Below are positions 41,262-49,643 of a DNA stretch of 64,000 bases, in pieces; positions within the stretch are counted from its first letter, which is position 1, and each line of letters starts with the position of its first letter. The notes under the pieces were generated by a model. That model saw nothing but the letters and a program-made list of their open reading frames with translations, was not told the origin of the DNA and did no database searches. A program made the position numbers and the translations under genes. Source of the stretch: Neisseriaceae bacterium JH1-16. GTDB taxonomy: Bacteria; Pseudomonadota; Gammaproteobacteria; Burkholderiales; Chromobacteriaceae. The stretch lies in contig JAPDNP010000001.1 in NCBI GenBank assembly GCA_025989215.1, forward strand, positions 310,001-374,000. Reading direction: 5' to 3'.

Positions 41262-42227
41262 TCAGGCGCGCGGTGCTTCCTTGCCGGCGCCCTGGGTGCC
41301 CTTGACGATCTGCAGGGCCGAGGCGACCAGTCCGCCGACGTCGGCGACATTTGCCGGCAAAATCAGCGTGTTGCCGTTCTTGGCCAGTTGGCCGAAGGCG
41401 CCGATATATTGTTCGGCAACCTTCAGGTTGACGGCTTCCAGCCCGCCTGGCGCCTGCAGGGCGCCGGCGACCAGGCGGATCGCATCGCCGGTGGCGTCGG
41501 CGACCAGCCGCAGCGCTTCGGCTTCACCTTGCGCCTTGTTGACGGCGGCCTGCTTTGCGCCGTTGGACTGGTTGATCGCCGCCTGCATTTGGCCTTCCGA
41601 TTCCTGAATCGCCGCCTCGCGCTGACCGGTGGCGAGGTTGATTTGCTCGATCTTGCGGCCTTCCGAGGTGGCGATGCGCGCGCGCTTCTCACGCTCGGCG
41701 GTGATCTGTGCCTGCATCGCGTGCAGGATTTCCTGAGGGGGCACCAGGTCCTTGATCTCGTAGCGCAGCACTTTCACGCCCCAGGAAATGGCTGCTTCGT
41801 CGAGCGCGGCGACTACCGCGCGGTTGATCTCGTCGCGCTCCTCGAAGGTCTTGTCCAGCTCCATCTTGCCGACCACCGAGCGCAGCGTGGTCTGGGCCAG
41901 CTGGCTGATCGCGACCACATGGTTGCTCGAACCGTAGGAGGCCAGCTTCGGGTCGGTGACCTGGAAGTACAGGATGCCGTCGACCTTCAGCTGGGTATTG
42001 TCCCGGGTGATGCAAATCTGGCTCGGCACATCGAGCGGAATCTCGCGCAGATTGTGTTTGTAGGCGATCCGGTCAACGAACGGAATGATGATGTTGAGGC
42101 CGGGGAGCAACGTGCCATGGTAACGACCGAGCCGCTCCAGAATGTAGGCGCTTTGCTGCGGCACCACGGTGACGGCTTTGAAGATGAAGATGATGACGGC
42201 GACGAACAGGACGATCGCAAATTCCAT
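41262..42227 (-). CDS. qmcA: SPFH/stomatin-like membrane protease regulator
   Basis: Prohibitin/stomatin family protein of 321 aa (QmcA/HflK-like). One N-terminal membrane anchor (VLFVAVIIFIFKAVTVV), the band-7 domain (QQSAYILERLGRYHG to about 190) and a coiled-coil, Ala/Gln-rich region (REAAIQESEGQMQAAINQSN). Such proteins form membrane rafts and modulate FtsH. Pairing with nfeD upstream, two bases apart, is the standard arrangement. Confidence 0.95.
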   Translation of the reverse strand: MEFAIVLFVAVIIFIFKAVTVVPQQSAYILERLGRYHGTLLPGLNIIIPFVDRIAYKHNLREIPLDVPSQICITRDNTQLKVDGILYFQVTDPKLASYGSSNHVVAISQLAQTTLRSVVGKMELDKTFEERDEINRAVVAALDEAAISWGVKVLRYEIKDLVPPQEILHAMQAQITAEREKRARIATSEGRKIEQINLATGQREAAIQESEGQMQAAINQSNGAKQAAVNKAQGEAEALRLVADATGDAIRLVAGALQAPGGLEAVNLKVAEQYIGAFGQLAKNGNTLILPANVADVGGLVASALQIVKGTQGAGKEAPRA

Positions 42228-42229
42228 GC

Positions 42230-42664
42230 TTACCTCGGTTGGGGGAGCTGCGGAGAAAGAATCAGGCGGTTGCCGTCACGGCCTACGATGTAGCCGTGCT
42301 CGGGTAGGGGGCTAGGGTTGGCCGAATCAAGTTGGATATCCCATTCGGCGCCGCGATAGAAGCCGCGGCCGCGGCCCTCGGCATCCAGATGCAGGATGGC
42401 GACTTGCTGATAGAGATCCGGGTCGTTGACGGTCGGGTCGCTGGGCAGCCTGCGGAGCTTGCGCTTGTAGCGCAGCAGCAGCGAAAACCCGAGCAGACCA
42501 ATCAGGCTGCCGGCGAGCCACGCATGGCTTGGTTCACCGCCGAGCAGTTCGACGACGCCCGCGCCGGCCATGGCCATTGCAACGACCAGCAGATAGAAGG
42601 AACCGGACATGAATTCGAGGATCAGCGCGACAAGAGCGCTGACAAACCAGACAGTGGGTGTCAT
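42230..42664 (-). CDS. nfeD: NfeD-family membrane protein
   Basis: Short NfeD of 144 aa: two to three N-terminal helices (FVSALVALILEFMSGSFYLL and following) and a C-terminal OB-fold with GRGRGFYRGAEWDI. It associates with stomatin partners such as the qmcA product encoded just after it. The start at 42664 (MTPTVWF) is chosen; ATG 42694 is an alternative. Confidence 0.9.
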   Translation of the reverse strand: MTPTVWFVSALVALILEFMSGSFYLLVVAMAMAGAGVVELLGGEPSHAWLAGSLIGLLGFSLLLRYKRKLRRLPSDPTVNDPDLYQQVAILHLDAEGRGRGFYRGAEWDIQLDSANPSPLPEHGYIVGRDGNRLILSPQLPQPR

Positions 42665-42744
42665 CAACGATACCGGGAAGCAAGTCCCGGCCATTGTCGA
42701 CTTCCTGACTGACTACCGCAAGCCAGGAAGCCATGTCGAGTGCA

Positions 42745-42870
42745 TTACACGTGGTCCCGGTCGGGTAGCGTATGCGACAGCCGTTCCTCGCCCTCGTCGT
42801 CGAACCAGGTGCGCAGTGCAAAGGCAACGGCGACCACCACCACTCCGAAACCGATCAGCAGCATCAACAT
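42745..42870 (-). CDS. 41-aa single-span membrane protein
   Basis: A short frame with an excellent ribosome site (AAGGAGGA, six bases before ATG 42870). The product has an N-terminal helix MLMLLIGFGVVVVAVAFALR, then an acidic/charged tail (TWFDDEGEERLSHTLPDRDHV). It lies 80 bases upstream of nfeD in the same direction. Not recognised; too short for usual gene finders. Confidence 0.7.
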   Translation of the reverse strand: MLMLLIGFGVVVVAVAFALRTWFDDEGEERLSHTLPDRDHV

Positions 42871-43021
42871 GACGAGTCCTCCTTGAGGTGCCCGTGGGCA
42901 AGAAAGCAGCTTCTTTTACCCAGTGTAGTTCGCATGACGGGCACCTGCCGGACGAGCCTTGGCTCGCCGATTTGCGCCGGGCACTCTAAGATACCGGGTT
43001 GTCCACGTTGACCGATTACCC

Positions 43022-43609
43022 ATGTATCACCTCAAACAGCCCTGCCAGAGCGAGATCGAGATCAAGAAGAGCCGCTTCATCGGCTATGTCGAGCCGGTGG
43101 CAAGCCGCGCCGAGGCGATGCAGCGCCTGGCCGAACTGCGTCGCCAGTACCCGGACGCGCGCCATCATTGCTGGGTGCTGCTCAGCGAAACCGACTCCGG
43201 CCTGGATGACGATGGTGAACCGGGCGGCACCGCCGCCAAGCCGATGTACAACGTGCTGATGCACCGCAAACTGACCAATGTGCTGGCGGTGGTGGTGCGC
43301 TACTTCGGCGGCATCAAGCTGGGCGCCGGCGGCTTGGTGCGGGCGTACTCGCAAGCGATCAGCGAGGCCCTGATCGATGCCGAGCTGGTGGCGGTGGTGC
43401 GGCGCAAGACGCTGGTCTTCGAAGTGCCTTTCTCGCTCGAGTCGGCGTTGCGGCGTTGGTGCGAGCAGCAGGGCGTCGCCATTCTCGATGCCAGCTACAG
43501 TGAGGCGGTAAGGCTGACGGTCAGCCTGGCCGAAGACGAGGCCGAGGCGCAGTGCGCGGCGTTGTCCAACAGCCTGCACGGTGCGTTGACCGTACTCGAC
43601 GTCGAGTGA
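43022..43609 (+). CDS. yigZ: YigZ/IMPACT-family protein
   Basis: UPF0029/IMPACT family, 195 aa. N-terminal domain KKSRFIGYVEPVASRAEAM, the signature DDDGEPGGTAAKPMYNVL and VVVRYFGGIKLGAGGLVRAY, then the DUF1949 C-terminal domain. The eukaryotic homologue modulates Gcn2; the bacterial role is not clear. ATG 43022 is the family start. Confidence 0.94.
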   Translation: MYHLKQPCQSEIEIKKSRFIGYVEPVASRAEAMQRLAELRRQYPDARHHCWVLLSETDSGLDDDGEPGGTAAKPMYNVLMHRKLTNVLAVVVRYFGGIKLGAGGLVRAYSQAISEALIDAELVAVVRRKTLVFEVPFSLESALRRWCEQQGVAILDASYSEAVRLTVSLAEDEAEAQCAALSNSLHGALTVLDVE

Positions 43610-43674
43610 GGTGGTGACGGCCGTGAGGATGACTCTGGTATAGTGGTTGCTTAGCTATGGCCAAGGGAGCGCCG

Positions 43675-44316
43675 ATGTTTTCGATCCTGATTGCGAATCC
43701 CAAGGGCGGCAGCGGCAAATCGACGCTGGCGACCAATCTGGCCGGCTATTACGCCGGAGCCGGCCGCAAGGTGATGCTCGGCGACGTCGACCGTCAGCAG
43801 TCCTCGCTCGGCTGGTTGGCCCGGCGCCCTGCGGTATTGCCGTCGATCTCGGGCTGGGAGATCAAGGCCGACGAGCCGGCGCGGCCGCCCAAGGGCACCG
43901 AGGTGATCGTGCTCGACAGTTCGGCCGGGCTGCACGGCAAGAAGCTTGAAGCGCTGGTCGACCGGGTCGACCGGGTGATCGTACCGATTCAGCCGTCGGC
44001 CTTCGACATGTCGGCGAGCGAGGCGTTTCTTGCCAAGCTGTTCGAGGAAAAGGCGGTGCGCAAAGGGCGGGCTTATGTCGGCGTGGTCGGTATGAGGGTC
44101 GATCCGCGTACCCGTTCGGCCCGCGAGCTGGAGGCTTTTCTCGGTCGGTTCGAGGTGCCGGTGCTGGCCTGGCTGCGTGATACCCAGCTCTATGTGCAGG
44201 CGGCCAGCACTGGCGCCACCTTGTTCGATTTTCGTCCGGCTCAGGTGGCCCGCGACCGGGCGAGTTGGCAGCCGATCATCGACTGGCTGCGCGTCAGCGA
44301 AGGCCGGGTAGGCTAG
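43675..44316 (+). CDS. ParA-family ATPase
   Basis: Deviant Walker A ATPase of 213 aa: IANPKGGSGKSTLATNLAGY, DVDRQQSSLGWL, and EVIVLDSSAGLHG. Such proteins position chromosomes, plasmids or protein clusters. There is no ParB, so an orphan (possibly cargo-positioning, MinD/ParC-like) role is likely. The start at 43675 is set by AGGGAG six bases before; an ATG 18 bases upstream lacks a site. Shares no operon with neighbours. Confidence 0.9.
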   Translation: MFSILIANPKGGSGKSTLATNLAGYYAGAGRKVMLGDVDRQQSSLGWLARRPAVLPSISGWEIKADEPARPPKGTEVIVLDSSAGLHGKKLEALVDRVDRVIVPIQPSAFDMSASEAFLAKLFEEKAVRKGRAYVGVVGMRVDPRTRSARELEAFLGRFEVPVLAWLRDTQLYVQAASTGATLFDFRPAQVARDRASWQPIIDWLRVSEGRVG

Positions 44317-44370
44317 CGCTGGCAAGCAATCGATTGCGCGAAAGAGCGGCAGATACTTCGATGTGAAGTA

Positions 44371-44399
44371 TTGACAGGTAGAGCTAATCGGCCTAAATT
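44371..44399 (+). promoter_or_regulatory. Strong sigma-70 promoter upstream of guaC
   Basis: TTGACA, a 17-base spacer, then TAAATT; the predicted start is near 44406, before the leader terminator. Confidence 0.75.
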
Positions 44400-44420
44400 G
44401 GACCGGAATTTTGTGTGCGA

Positions 44421-44482
44421 GCCGCGGCGCGGCAGCGCAGGGAAAAGTGCAAACGGGAGCCCCTAGGGGCTCCCGTTTTGTT
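44421..44482 (+). promoter_or_regulatory. guaC leader: small hairpin followed by intrinsic terminator
   Basis: GCCGC-GGC-GCGGC (44421-44433) is followed by a purine-rich linker and a near-perfect terminator (AACGGGAGCCCC with its complement, 44452-44478, then TTTTG and TTT). As the promoter lies upstream and guaC downstream, this is either an attenuator or a free-standing small RNA of about 75 nt. I do not match it to a known riboswitch. Confidence 0.6.
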
Positions 44483-44540
44483 TGGGGCCTATCGTTTTAT
44501 GGGCCGATCAAATACTGCATTACCCTAGGAGGACGCACAC

Positions 44541-45491
44541 ATGATCAAGACCGAAATCAACTACGGCGACATTTACCTTGTCCCGAAGAAGACCCTCGTA
44601 GACAGCCGCAAAGAGTGCGACACCTCGGTACAGTTCGGCCCGCGCAGCTTCGAGATGCCAATCTACCCGGCCAACATGAAATCGGTGGTCGACGCCGACA
44701 CCTGCGAATACTTCGCCCGCCGCGGCTGGTTCTACACCATGCACCGCTTCAACGTCGACGCGGTGGCGTTCTGCAAGGACATGCAGGACAAGGGCCTGTT
44801 TGCATCGATCAGCATGGGCGTGAACGATGATTCCTACGAGCAGCTGCGCGAACTGAAGGCCGCCGGCATCACGCCGGAGTACATTACCGTCGACGTCGCC
44901 AATGCCTGGTGTGTGAAGGCCGAGCGCATGATCAAGTTCATCAAGGCCGAGCTGCCGGGCAGCTTCCTGATCGGCGGCAACATCGCTACCGCCGATGCGG
45001 CGCGCGATCTGCAGGCTTGGGGCTGCGATGCGGTGAAGGCCGGTATCGCCGGCGGTCGCGTCTGCATCACCAAGAACAAGACCGGTTTCCACCGCCCGAT
45101 GGTATCGACCGTGCTCGACGTGGCGGCTGCGGTGACCATTCCGGTGATCGCCGATGGCGGCATTTCCGAGCATGGCGACATGGCTAAGGCGGTCAACTGC
45201 GGCGCGGCCATGATCATGGCCGGTTCGCTGTTTGCCGGCTTTGACGAGTCGGCCGGCGAGATCGTCGAGATCGACGGCAAGCATTACAAGGAATACTTCG
45301 GCAGCGCCTCGCAGTTCAACAAGGGCGCCTATGTGAACGTCGAGGGCAAGAAGATTCTGGTCGACTACAAGGGCAGCATCGACAAGCTCTTGAACGAACT
45401 GCAGGAAGACCTGCAGTCGTCGATCAGCTACGCCGGCGGCACCACGCTGACGGCGCTGACCGATGTAGAGCGCATCTTTGTGCATCGTTAA
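44541..45491 (+). CDS. guaC: GMP reductase
   Basis: Converts GMP to IMP with NADPH, interconnecting guanine and adenine pools. 316 aa of the IMPDH/GMPR barrel without CBS domains: YPANMKSVVDADTCEYFARR, catalytic Cys in AGGRVCITKNKTGFH, and VIADGGISEHGDMAKAV. The ribosome site AGGAGG precedes ATG 44541. Expression probably passes through the leader terminator. Closed by its own terminator. Confidence 0.95.
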   Translation: MIKTEINYGDIYLVPKKTLVDSRKECDTSVQFGPRSFEMPIYPANMKSVVDADTCEYFARRGWFYTMHRFNVDAVAFCKDMQDKGLFASISMGVNDDSYEQLRELKAAGITPEYITVDVANAWCVKAERMIKFIKAELPGSFLIGGNIATADAARDLQAWGCDAVKAGIAGGRVCITKNKTGFHRPMVSTVLDVAAAVTIPVIADGGISEHGDMAKAVNCGAAMIMAGSLFAGFDESAGEIVEIDGKHYKEYFGSASQFNKGAYVNVEGKKILVDYKGSIDKLLNELQEDLQSSISYAGGTTLTALTDVERIFVHR

Positions 45492-45515
45492 GCGGTAACG
45501 CAGCAGTGATTAAAG

Positions 45516-45543
45516 AGAAGGGGGCGGAAACGTCCCCTTTTCT
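45516..45543 (+). terminator. guaC terminator
   Basis: AGAAGGGGGCG and CGTCCCCTTTTCT pair around GAAA, with the U-rich strand at the 3' side. Confidence 0.8.
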
Positions 45544-45672
45544 GCGTTTTGTGGCGCATTACGCAATTTGCATTTTTCTTGATGGCGGTATTCTAGAAAT
45601 TTAAGCCATATAGCATGACCATTTTGTTAGAATGGGTTAAATAAAACCGGCATTCGAAAAAAACATCTACAA

Positions 45673-47271
45673 ATGAAGACAAACCTGCCTGTCACCGACG
45701 AAGAGTTGTCCGTTCATCCCGACCATCCCATCGTCACCAAGACCGACCTGAAAGGCGCAATCACTTACGCCAACCGGGCCTTCATCGAGATCAGCGGCTT
45801 CAGTGAAGCGGAGCTGATCGGCAAGAACCATAACGTCGTGCGCCACCCGGACATGCCGCCGGAGGCTTTTCAGGATCTGTGGGACACGGTCAAGACCGGT
45901 AGCCCGTGGCGCGGCCTGGTGAAGAACCGCGCCAAGAACGGGGCGTTCTACTGGGTTGAAGCCTATGTGACGCCGATCCTGGAGAACGGGCGCACCGTCG
46001 GCTATATGTCGGTGCGCTCCACGCCGAGCCGAGCCGAGGTGCAAGCGGCCGAGGCGCTGTACCGCGCGGTGCGCGGCCGCTCGGCGACCGTGCCGTCAAC
46101 CCTCAAGGCACAGCAGCGTCGGGTCAATCCGCTGCGTTGGGGGGCGATCGGCATGGGGCTGGGCTGCGGATTGATGTTCGGCGGCGCGCTGATGCCCGAC
46201 GCGGATACCGGCCGACACCTGCTCTTGGCGCTGCCGGGAGCCGCGCTGGCCTTGGGCAGCGGTGCTTGGCTGTCGGCTCGGCTCAATACGGTGCACAGGG
46301 CCCTGCGCGAGGGCTTCAGGGCACTGGCCGAGGGGCGACTTAACCAGAACTTTATCGTCACCGACGGCGGGCCGGTTGGCCGGCTGGTGGTCGATCTCGA
46401 GTCGCTGCGCATCCATCTGCGCGCGGTGATCGCCGACGTGTCCAGCGTGGGCAGCGTGACCTCGGCGGGGGCGAGCTCGCTGCGCGAAGAGATGCATGCG
46501 CTGGCGGCACGCAGCGTCGAGCAGGGCAGCGGCCTTCGGCAGATCAGCAGCAATATGGAAGTAATGAGCGGCGCAATCGGCGAAGTGGTCACCTTGGCCG
46601 AACAGGGCCGTCAGGGCGCGGCGCATACCCGCGAGGTGGCCAGTGCCGGCAGCGCGACGATGCAGGCCGCGACGATTGCCGCCGAGCGGGCAGTGAGCGT
46701 GGTCGACGAGTCGCGCCAGGCGATGCAGCAGCTCGACCAGGCGATGACCGAGATCCGCGGCATGACCACCCTGATCCACGAGGTCGCCGACCAGACCAAT
46801 CTGTTGGCGTTGAACGCCGCAATCGAGGCGGCGCGCGCCGGCGAACTGGGGCGCGGTTTCGCCGTGGTGGCCGACGAGGTGCGCAAGTTGGCCGAACGCA
46901 CTACCAGCACCACCGATTCGATCGGCGGCATCGTAGGGCGCATCGGCACCATCACCCAGTCGGCGGTGGCGAGCATGGATGCCACGGTCAGCGAGGTGGG
47001 CCAGGTCACCGAGCAGATTCGTCTCTCTTCGGCCAACCTCGATGGCCTGATCGCCGCGGCCGAACAAGCCAGCACGCAGGCAGTGGAACTGGCGGCCCAA
47101 GTGTCGCAGAAGTCGCAGGCGGTGCACGAGGTGGCGTCGTCGCTGGAGCAGCTCAATGCGCTGGCCGACGACAATCTGGCAACTACCCGCTTGGTGGAAA
47201 GCAGCGCCGATAGGTTGGCCGAAGCGGCCGGGGATCTGGCCAAGCTGACGCGCGACTTCCGCAAGCATTGA
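45673..47271 (+). CDS. Aer-like PAS-containing methyl-accepting chemotaxis protein
   Basis: Chemoreceptor of 532 aa. A PAS domain at about 10-125 ([40 protein letters not shown]) suggests FAD-based redox/oxygen sensing as in Aer. Two close membrane helices lie at about 155-200, then a HAMP-like region and the signalling domain with hairpin [20 protein letters not shown] and [15 protein letters not shown]. There is no large periplasmic domain. Three exact uptake-like 10-mers are inside it. Confidence 0.93.
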   Translation: MKTNLPVTDEELSVHPDHPIVTKTDLKGAITYANRAFIEISGFSEAELIGKNHNVVRHPDMPPEAFQDLWDTVKTGSPWRGLVKNRAKNGAFYWVEAYVTPILENGRTVGYMSVRSTPSRAEVQAAEALYRAVRGRSATVPSTLKAQQRRVNPLRWGAIGMGLGCGLMFGGALMPDADTGRHLLLALPGAALALGSGAWLSARLNTVHRALREGFRALAEGRLNQNFIVTDGGPVGRLVVDLESLRIHLRAVIADVSSVGSVTSAGASSLREEMHALAARSVEQGSGLRQISSNMEVMSGAIGEVVTLAEQGRQGAAHTREVASAGSATMQAATIAAERAVSVVDESRQAMQQLDQAMTEIRGMTTLIHEVADQTNLLALNAAIEAARAGELGRGFAVVADEVRKLAERTTSTTDSIGGIVGRIGTITQSAVASMDATVSEVGQVTEQIRLSSANLDGLIAAAEQASTQAVELAAQVSQKSQAVHEVASSLEQLNALADDNLATTRLVESSADRLAEAAGDLAKLTRDFRKH

Positions 47272-47289
47272 GCGGTGTTGCCGGCAATA

Positions 47290-47319
47290 GAAAAAGCCTG
47301 CCGATCGGCAGGCTTTTTT
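47290..47319. terminator. Bidirectional terminator between the chemoreceptor and LysE genes
   Basis: AAAAAGCCTGCC-GATC-GGCAGGCTTTTTT, with A and T tracts on both sides of a 7-bp GC stem; it can end both converging transcripts. Confidence 0.93.
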
Positions 47320-47381
47320 CATGGTTGTCTTCTTAACGGGAATGCTGTTGGAGCGCTTGCCGTCGTCCAGATAGCGCGGAC

Positions 47382-48014
47382 TCAGCGGCGCGCCTCGGTC
47401 AGCATCCGCAGCGCGAGACCGCCGAGCACCGCGCCCATCAGCCAGCGCTGGATGCGCTGCCATAACGGCCGTCCGGCCAGAAAGGCGGAGATGCCGGCGG
47501 CGCTGATGATGATCAGCGAGTTCATCGTCAGGCTGACCGCGATCTGCGTGCTGCCGAGCACCAGCGACTGCACGAGTACGCTACCTTGGTTTGGCACGAT
47601 GAACTGCGGCAGCAGCGCGAGGTAGAGCAGCGCGACCTTGGGGTTGAGCAGGCTGGTGACAAGGCCGATGGTGAACAGTTTCTTCGGGCTGTCCGGTGCC
47701 AGTTCGCGCACTTCGAACGGCGAGCGGCCGCCCGGTTTCAGCGCCTGCCAGGCGAGGTAGAGCAGGTAGACGGCACCGGCCAAACGCAGGGCGTCGTAGG
47801 CAAAAGGTACCGCGAACAACAAGGCCGAGATGCCGAAGGCCGCGCACAACAGATAGAACACGAAGCCGAGCGCCACCCCGCCGAGCGAAACGAAGCCGGC
47901 CTGACGGCCCTGACATAGCGAGCGGGAAAGCAGATAGATCATGTTCGGCCCTGGGGTCAGCACCATGCCGAGGGCGACGAGGGCGAAGGTGAACAGATGG
48001 CTCAGGTCGGGCAT
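47382..48014 (-). CDS. LysE/RhtB-family amino acid exporter
   Basis: Inner-membrane exporter of 210 aa with six hydrophobic segments. The signature MVLTPGPNMIYLLSRSLCQGRQAG and the later SLLNPKVALLYLALLPQF define the LysE/RhtB family. Substrate (homoserine, threonine or others) cannot be read. It is the last gene on the minus strand after the murein-peptide genes, 65 bases beyond ddpX, and may export amino acids they release. Confidence 0.92.
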   Translation of the reverse strand: MPDLSHLFTFALVALGMVLTPGPNMIYLLSRSLCQGRQAGFVSLGGVALGFVFYLLCAAFGISALLFAVPFAYDALRLAGAVYLLYLAWQALKPGGRSPFEVRELAPDSPKKLFTIGLVTSLLNPKVALLYLALLPQFIVPNQGSVLVQSLVLGSTQIAVSLTMNSLIIISAAGISAFLAGRPLWQRIQRWLMGAVLGGLALRMLTEARR

Positions 48015-48079
48015 GGCGAGGCTTTCGGTGGGGGGGATGGCCGATCATAGCACGGGGGATGTCGTGCTATGGCCGGCCC

Positions 48080-48700
48080 TTACTCCACCAAGTGGAAAGT
48101 GGCGCGGATCATCGCCTTGTCGGCCGCGTCGAAATGCCACCACTCGGTGGGAATGGTGGAAAAACCGGCTTCGGTCATGCAGCGGCGCAGCAACAGACGG
48201 TTGGCGTGCTGCGCCCGGCCCAGGCGCCCGTCGGCAAGCAACGCGTCTTCGTGAACCGGGTGCGATAGCGGGGTGAAGTCGTCGAACGGCGTGCCCATGT
48301 CTTGCTCCACGCCTTGTTCGTCTTCCAGGGTCAGGTCAATTGCCATGCCGAAGCTGTGGATCGAGCCGCGATCGGGGTTGGCGACGTAGATCTCCTCGGG
48401 GGTGCCCTCTACCGCCGCCCATAGCTCGCGTTGCACCCGCCCTGGGCGCAATGCGTCGAGCACCAGCAGCCGCCAGCCTGGCTTGTACCGCTGCAGCCGT
48501 TGCGCGGCATCGCGCAGCTGCGCGGCGGCGCGCCGGTGCAGGAAGCCGCCGTCGAACTGGCCGTACAGGTCGCGGCCGATGAAATTGTTGCTGCCGGCGT
48601 AGCGCAGGTCGATGCGTACATGCGGAATGTCGCGGATCGTCACGTATTCGTCGTGGCCGGTCAGTGCTTCAAGCGGGATGATGATGTGCGCGGGTTTCAT
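48080..48700 (-). CDS. ddpX: D-alanyl-D-alanine dipeptidase (VanX/DdpX, M15D)
   Basis: Zinc dipeptidase of 206 aa splitting D-Ala-D-Ala. Zinc ligands fit SIHSFGMAIDLTL (His, Asp) and EWWHFD (His), with the catalytic Glu beside them; LVLDALRPGRVQREL carries the family Arg. No signal peptide, so cytoplasmic as in DdpX. The start at 48700 (MKPAHIIIPL) overlaps the upstream ldcA by 32 bases, showing tight coupling. Confidence 0.92.
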   Translation of the reverse strand: MKPAHIIIPLEALTGHDEYVTIRDIPHVRIDLRYAGSNNFIGRDLYGQFDGGFLHRRAAAQLRDAAQRLQRYKPGWRLLVLDALRPGRVQRELWAAVEGTPEEIYVANPDRGSIHSFGMAIDLTLEDEQGVEQDMGTPFDDFTPLSHPVHEDALLADGRLGRAQHANRLLLRRCMTEAGFSTIPTEWWHFDAADKAMIRATFHLVE

Positions 48701-49643
48701 CCGGGGTCTCCGCAGTGAACAGGGTTTGGTCCAGTCGCAGTGTCTGGCGGTCGGCATCCAGGGTGACCAGGGCGCCGAACGGTAGTGTCAGGTTGGGCGT
48801 GCAATGGCCGGCACGCCAGCCTGCCAGCACCGGGATGTCCAAGGGCAGCAGGTAGTCCTGCCAGACCATGTCGAGCGCGGCATGCTTGCCCGAATCGGTC
48901 TGGGCAAAGTCGCCGAGGAGCACACCGTCGAGCCGATCGAGCACACCGGCTAGACGCAGCTGGTTGAGCAGCCGGTCGAGGCGGTACGGTTCCTCGTTGA
49001 CGTCCTCTAGGAACAGGATGGCTCCGTCAGCCTGCAACGCCCATGGAGTGCCGAGCAGCGAGCACAGCATGCTCAAGTTGCCGCCGGCGAGCCGGCCCTG
49101 GGCCACGCCGCCGTGCAGCGTCGTGAGCGGATAACCGGCCGGGTGGGTCAAGCGGCTGCCGGCGCTGAGCTCGCCGCGCAACTGCGCCCACAGCGAGGCG
49201 ACCGTGTGCGGCTCGTCATAGCGCAGTAGATCGGTGGTCAGCATCGGGCCGTGAAAGGTAACGAGGCCGGTCTGCTGATTGAACAGTGTGTGCAAGGCGG
49301 TGATATCGCTATAGCCGACGAAGGGTTTGGGGTTGGCGGCGATCAGTGCGACGTCGATCGTGTCGAGCAGGCGCGGCGAGCCATAGCCGCCGCGCAGACA
49401 CAGCACCGCGGCGAAGCGCGGGTCGGCAAAGGCAGTGTGCAGATCGTCGAGGCGCATCGCATCGCTGCCGGCCAGATGGTGCCGGCGGGCGTGACAACTG
49501 GGCAGCAGCTCGGCGCGGTAGCCGTGTTCGGCCAACCAGGGCGAGACACCGGCGACCTGATCGGCGGCGGCCGGGCCGGCCGGGGCGATCACCGCGAGCG
49601 TATCGCCGCGCTGCAGCGGCCGCAGCAGGGAAGATGAAGTCAT
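48669..49643 (-). CDS. ldcA: Murein L,D-carboxypeptidase (S66)
   Basis: Cytoplasmic serine peptidase of 324 aa that removes D-Ala from murein tetrapeptides in recycling. Family S66 residues: Ser in GYSDITAL, Glu in ILFLEDVNEEPYRLDRL, His in AGHCTPNLTLPFGA; the N-terminal LRGGYGSPRLLDTID is typical. ATG 49643 directly follows the stop of the serine hydrolase gene (TGAATG). Confidence 0.94.
   Translation of the reverse strand: MTSSSLLRPLQRGDTLAVIAPAGPAAADQVAGVSPWLAEHGYRAELLPSCHARRHHLAGSDAMRLDDLHTAFADPRFAAVLCLRGGYGSPRLLDTIDVALIAANPKPFVGYSDITALHTLFNQQTGLVTFHGPMLTTDLLRYDEPHTVASLWAQLRGELSAGSRLTHPAGYPLTTLHGGVAQGRLAGGNLSMLCSLLGTPWALQADGAILFLEDVNEEPYRLDRLLNQLRLAGVLDRLDGVLLGDFAQTDSGKHAALDMVWQDYLLPLDIPVLAGWRAGHCTPNLTLPFGALVTLDADRQTLRLDQTLFTAETPDETRAHHHPA

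Noticed and set aside
44400-44540. Known purine or xanthine riboswitch upstream of guaC
   Set aside because: The leader is too short and lacks the conserved loops I know; kept only as an unidentified attenuator or small RNA.
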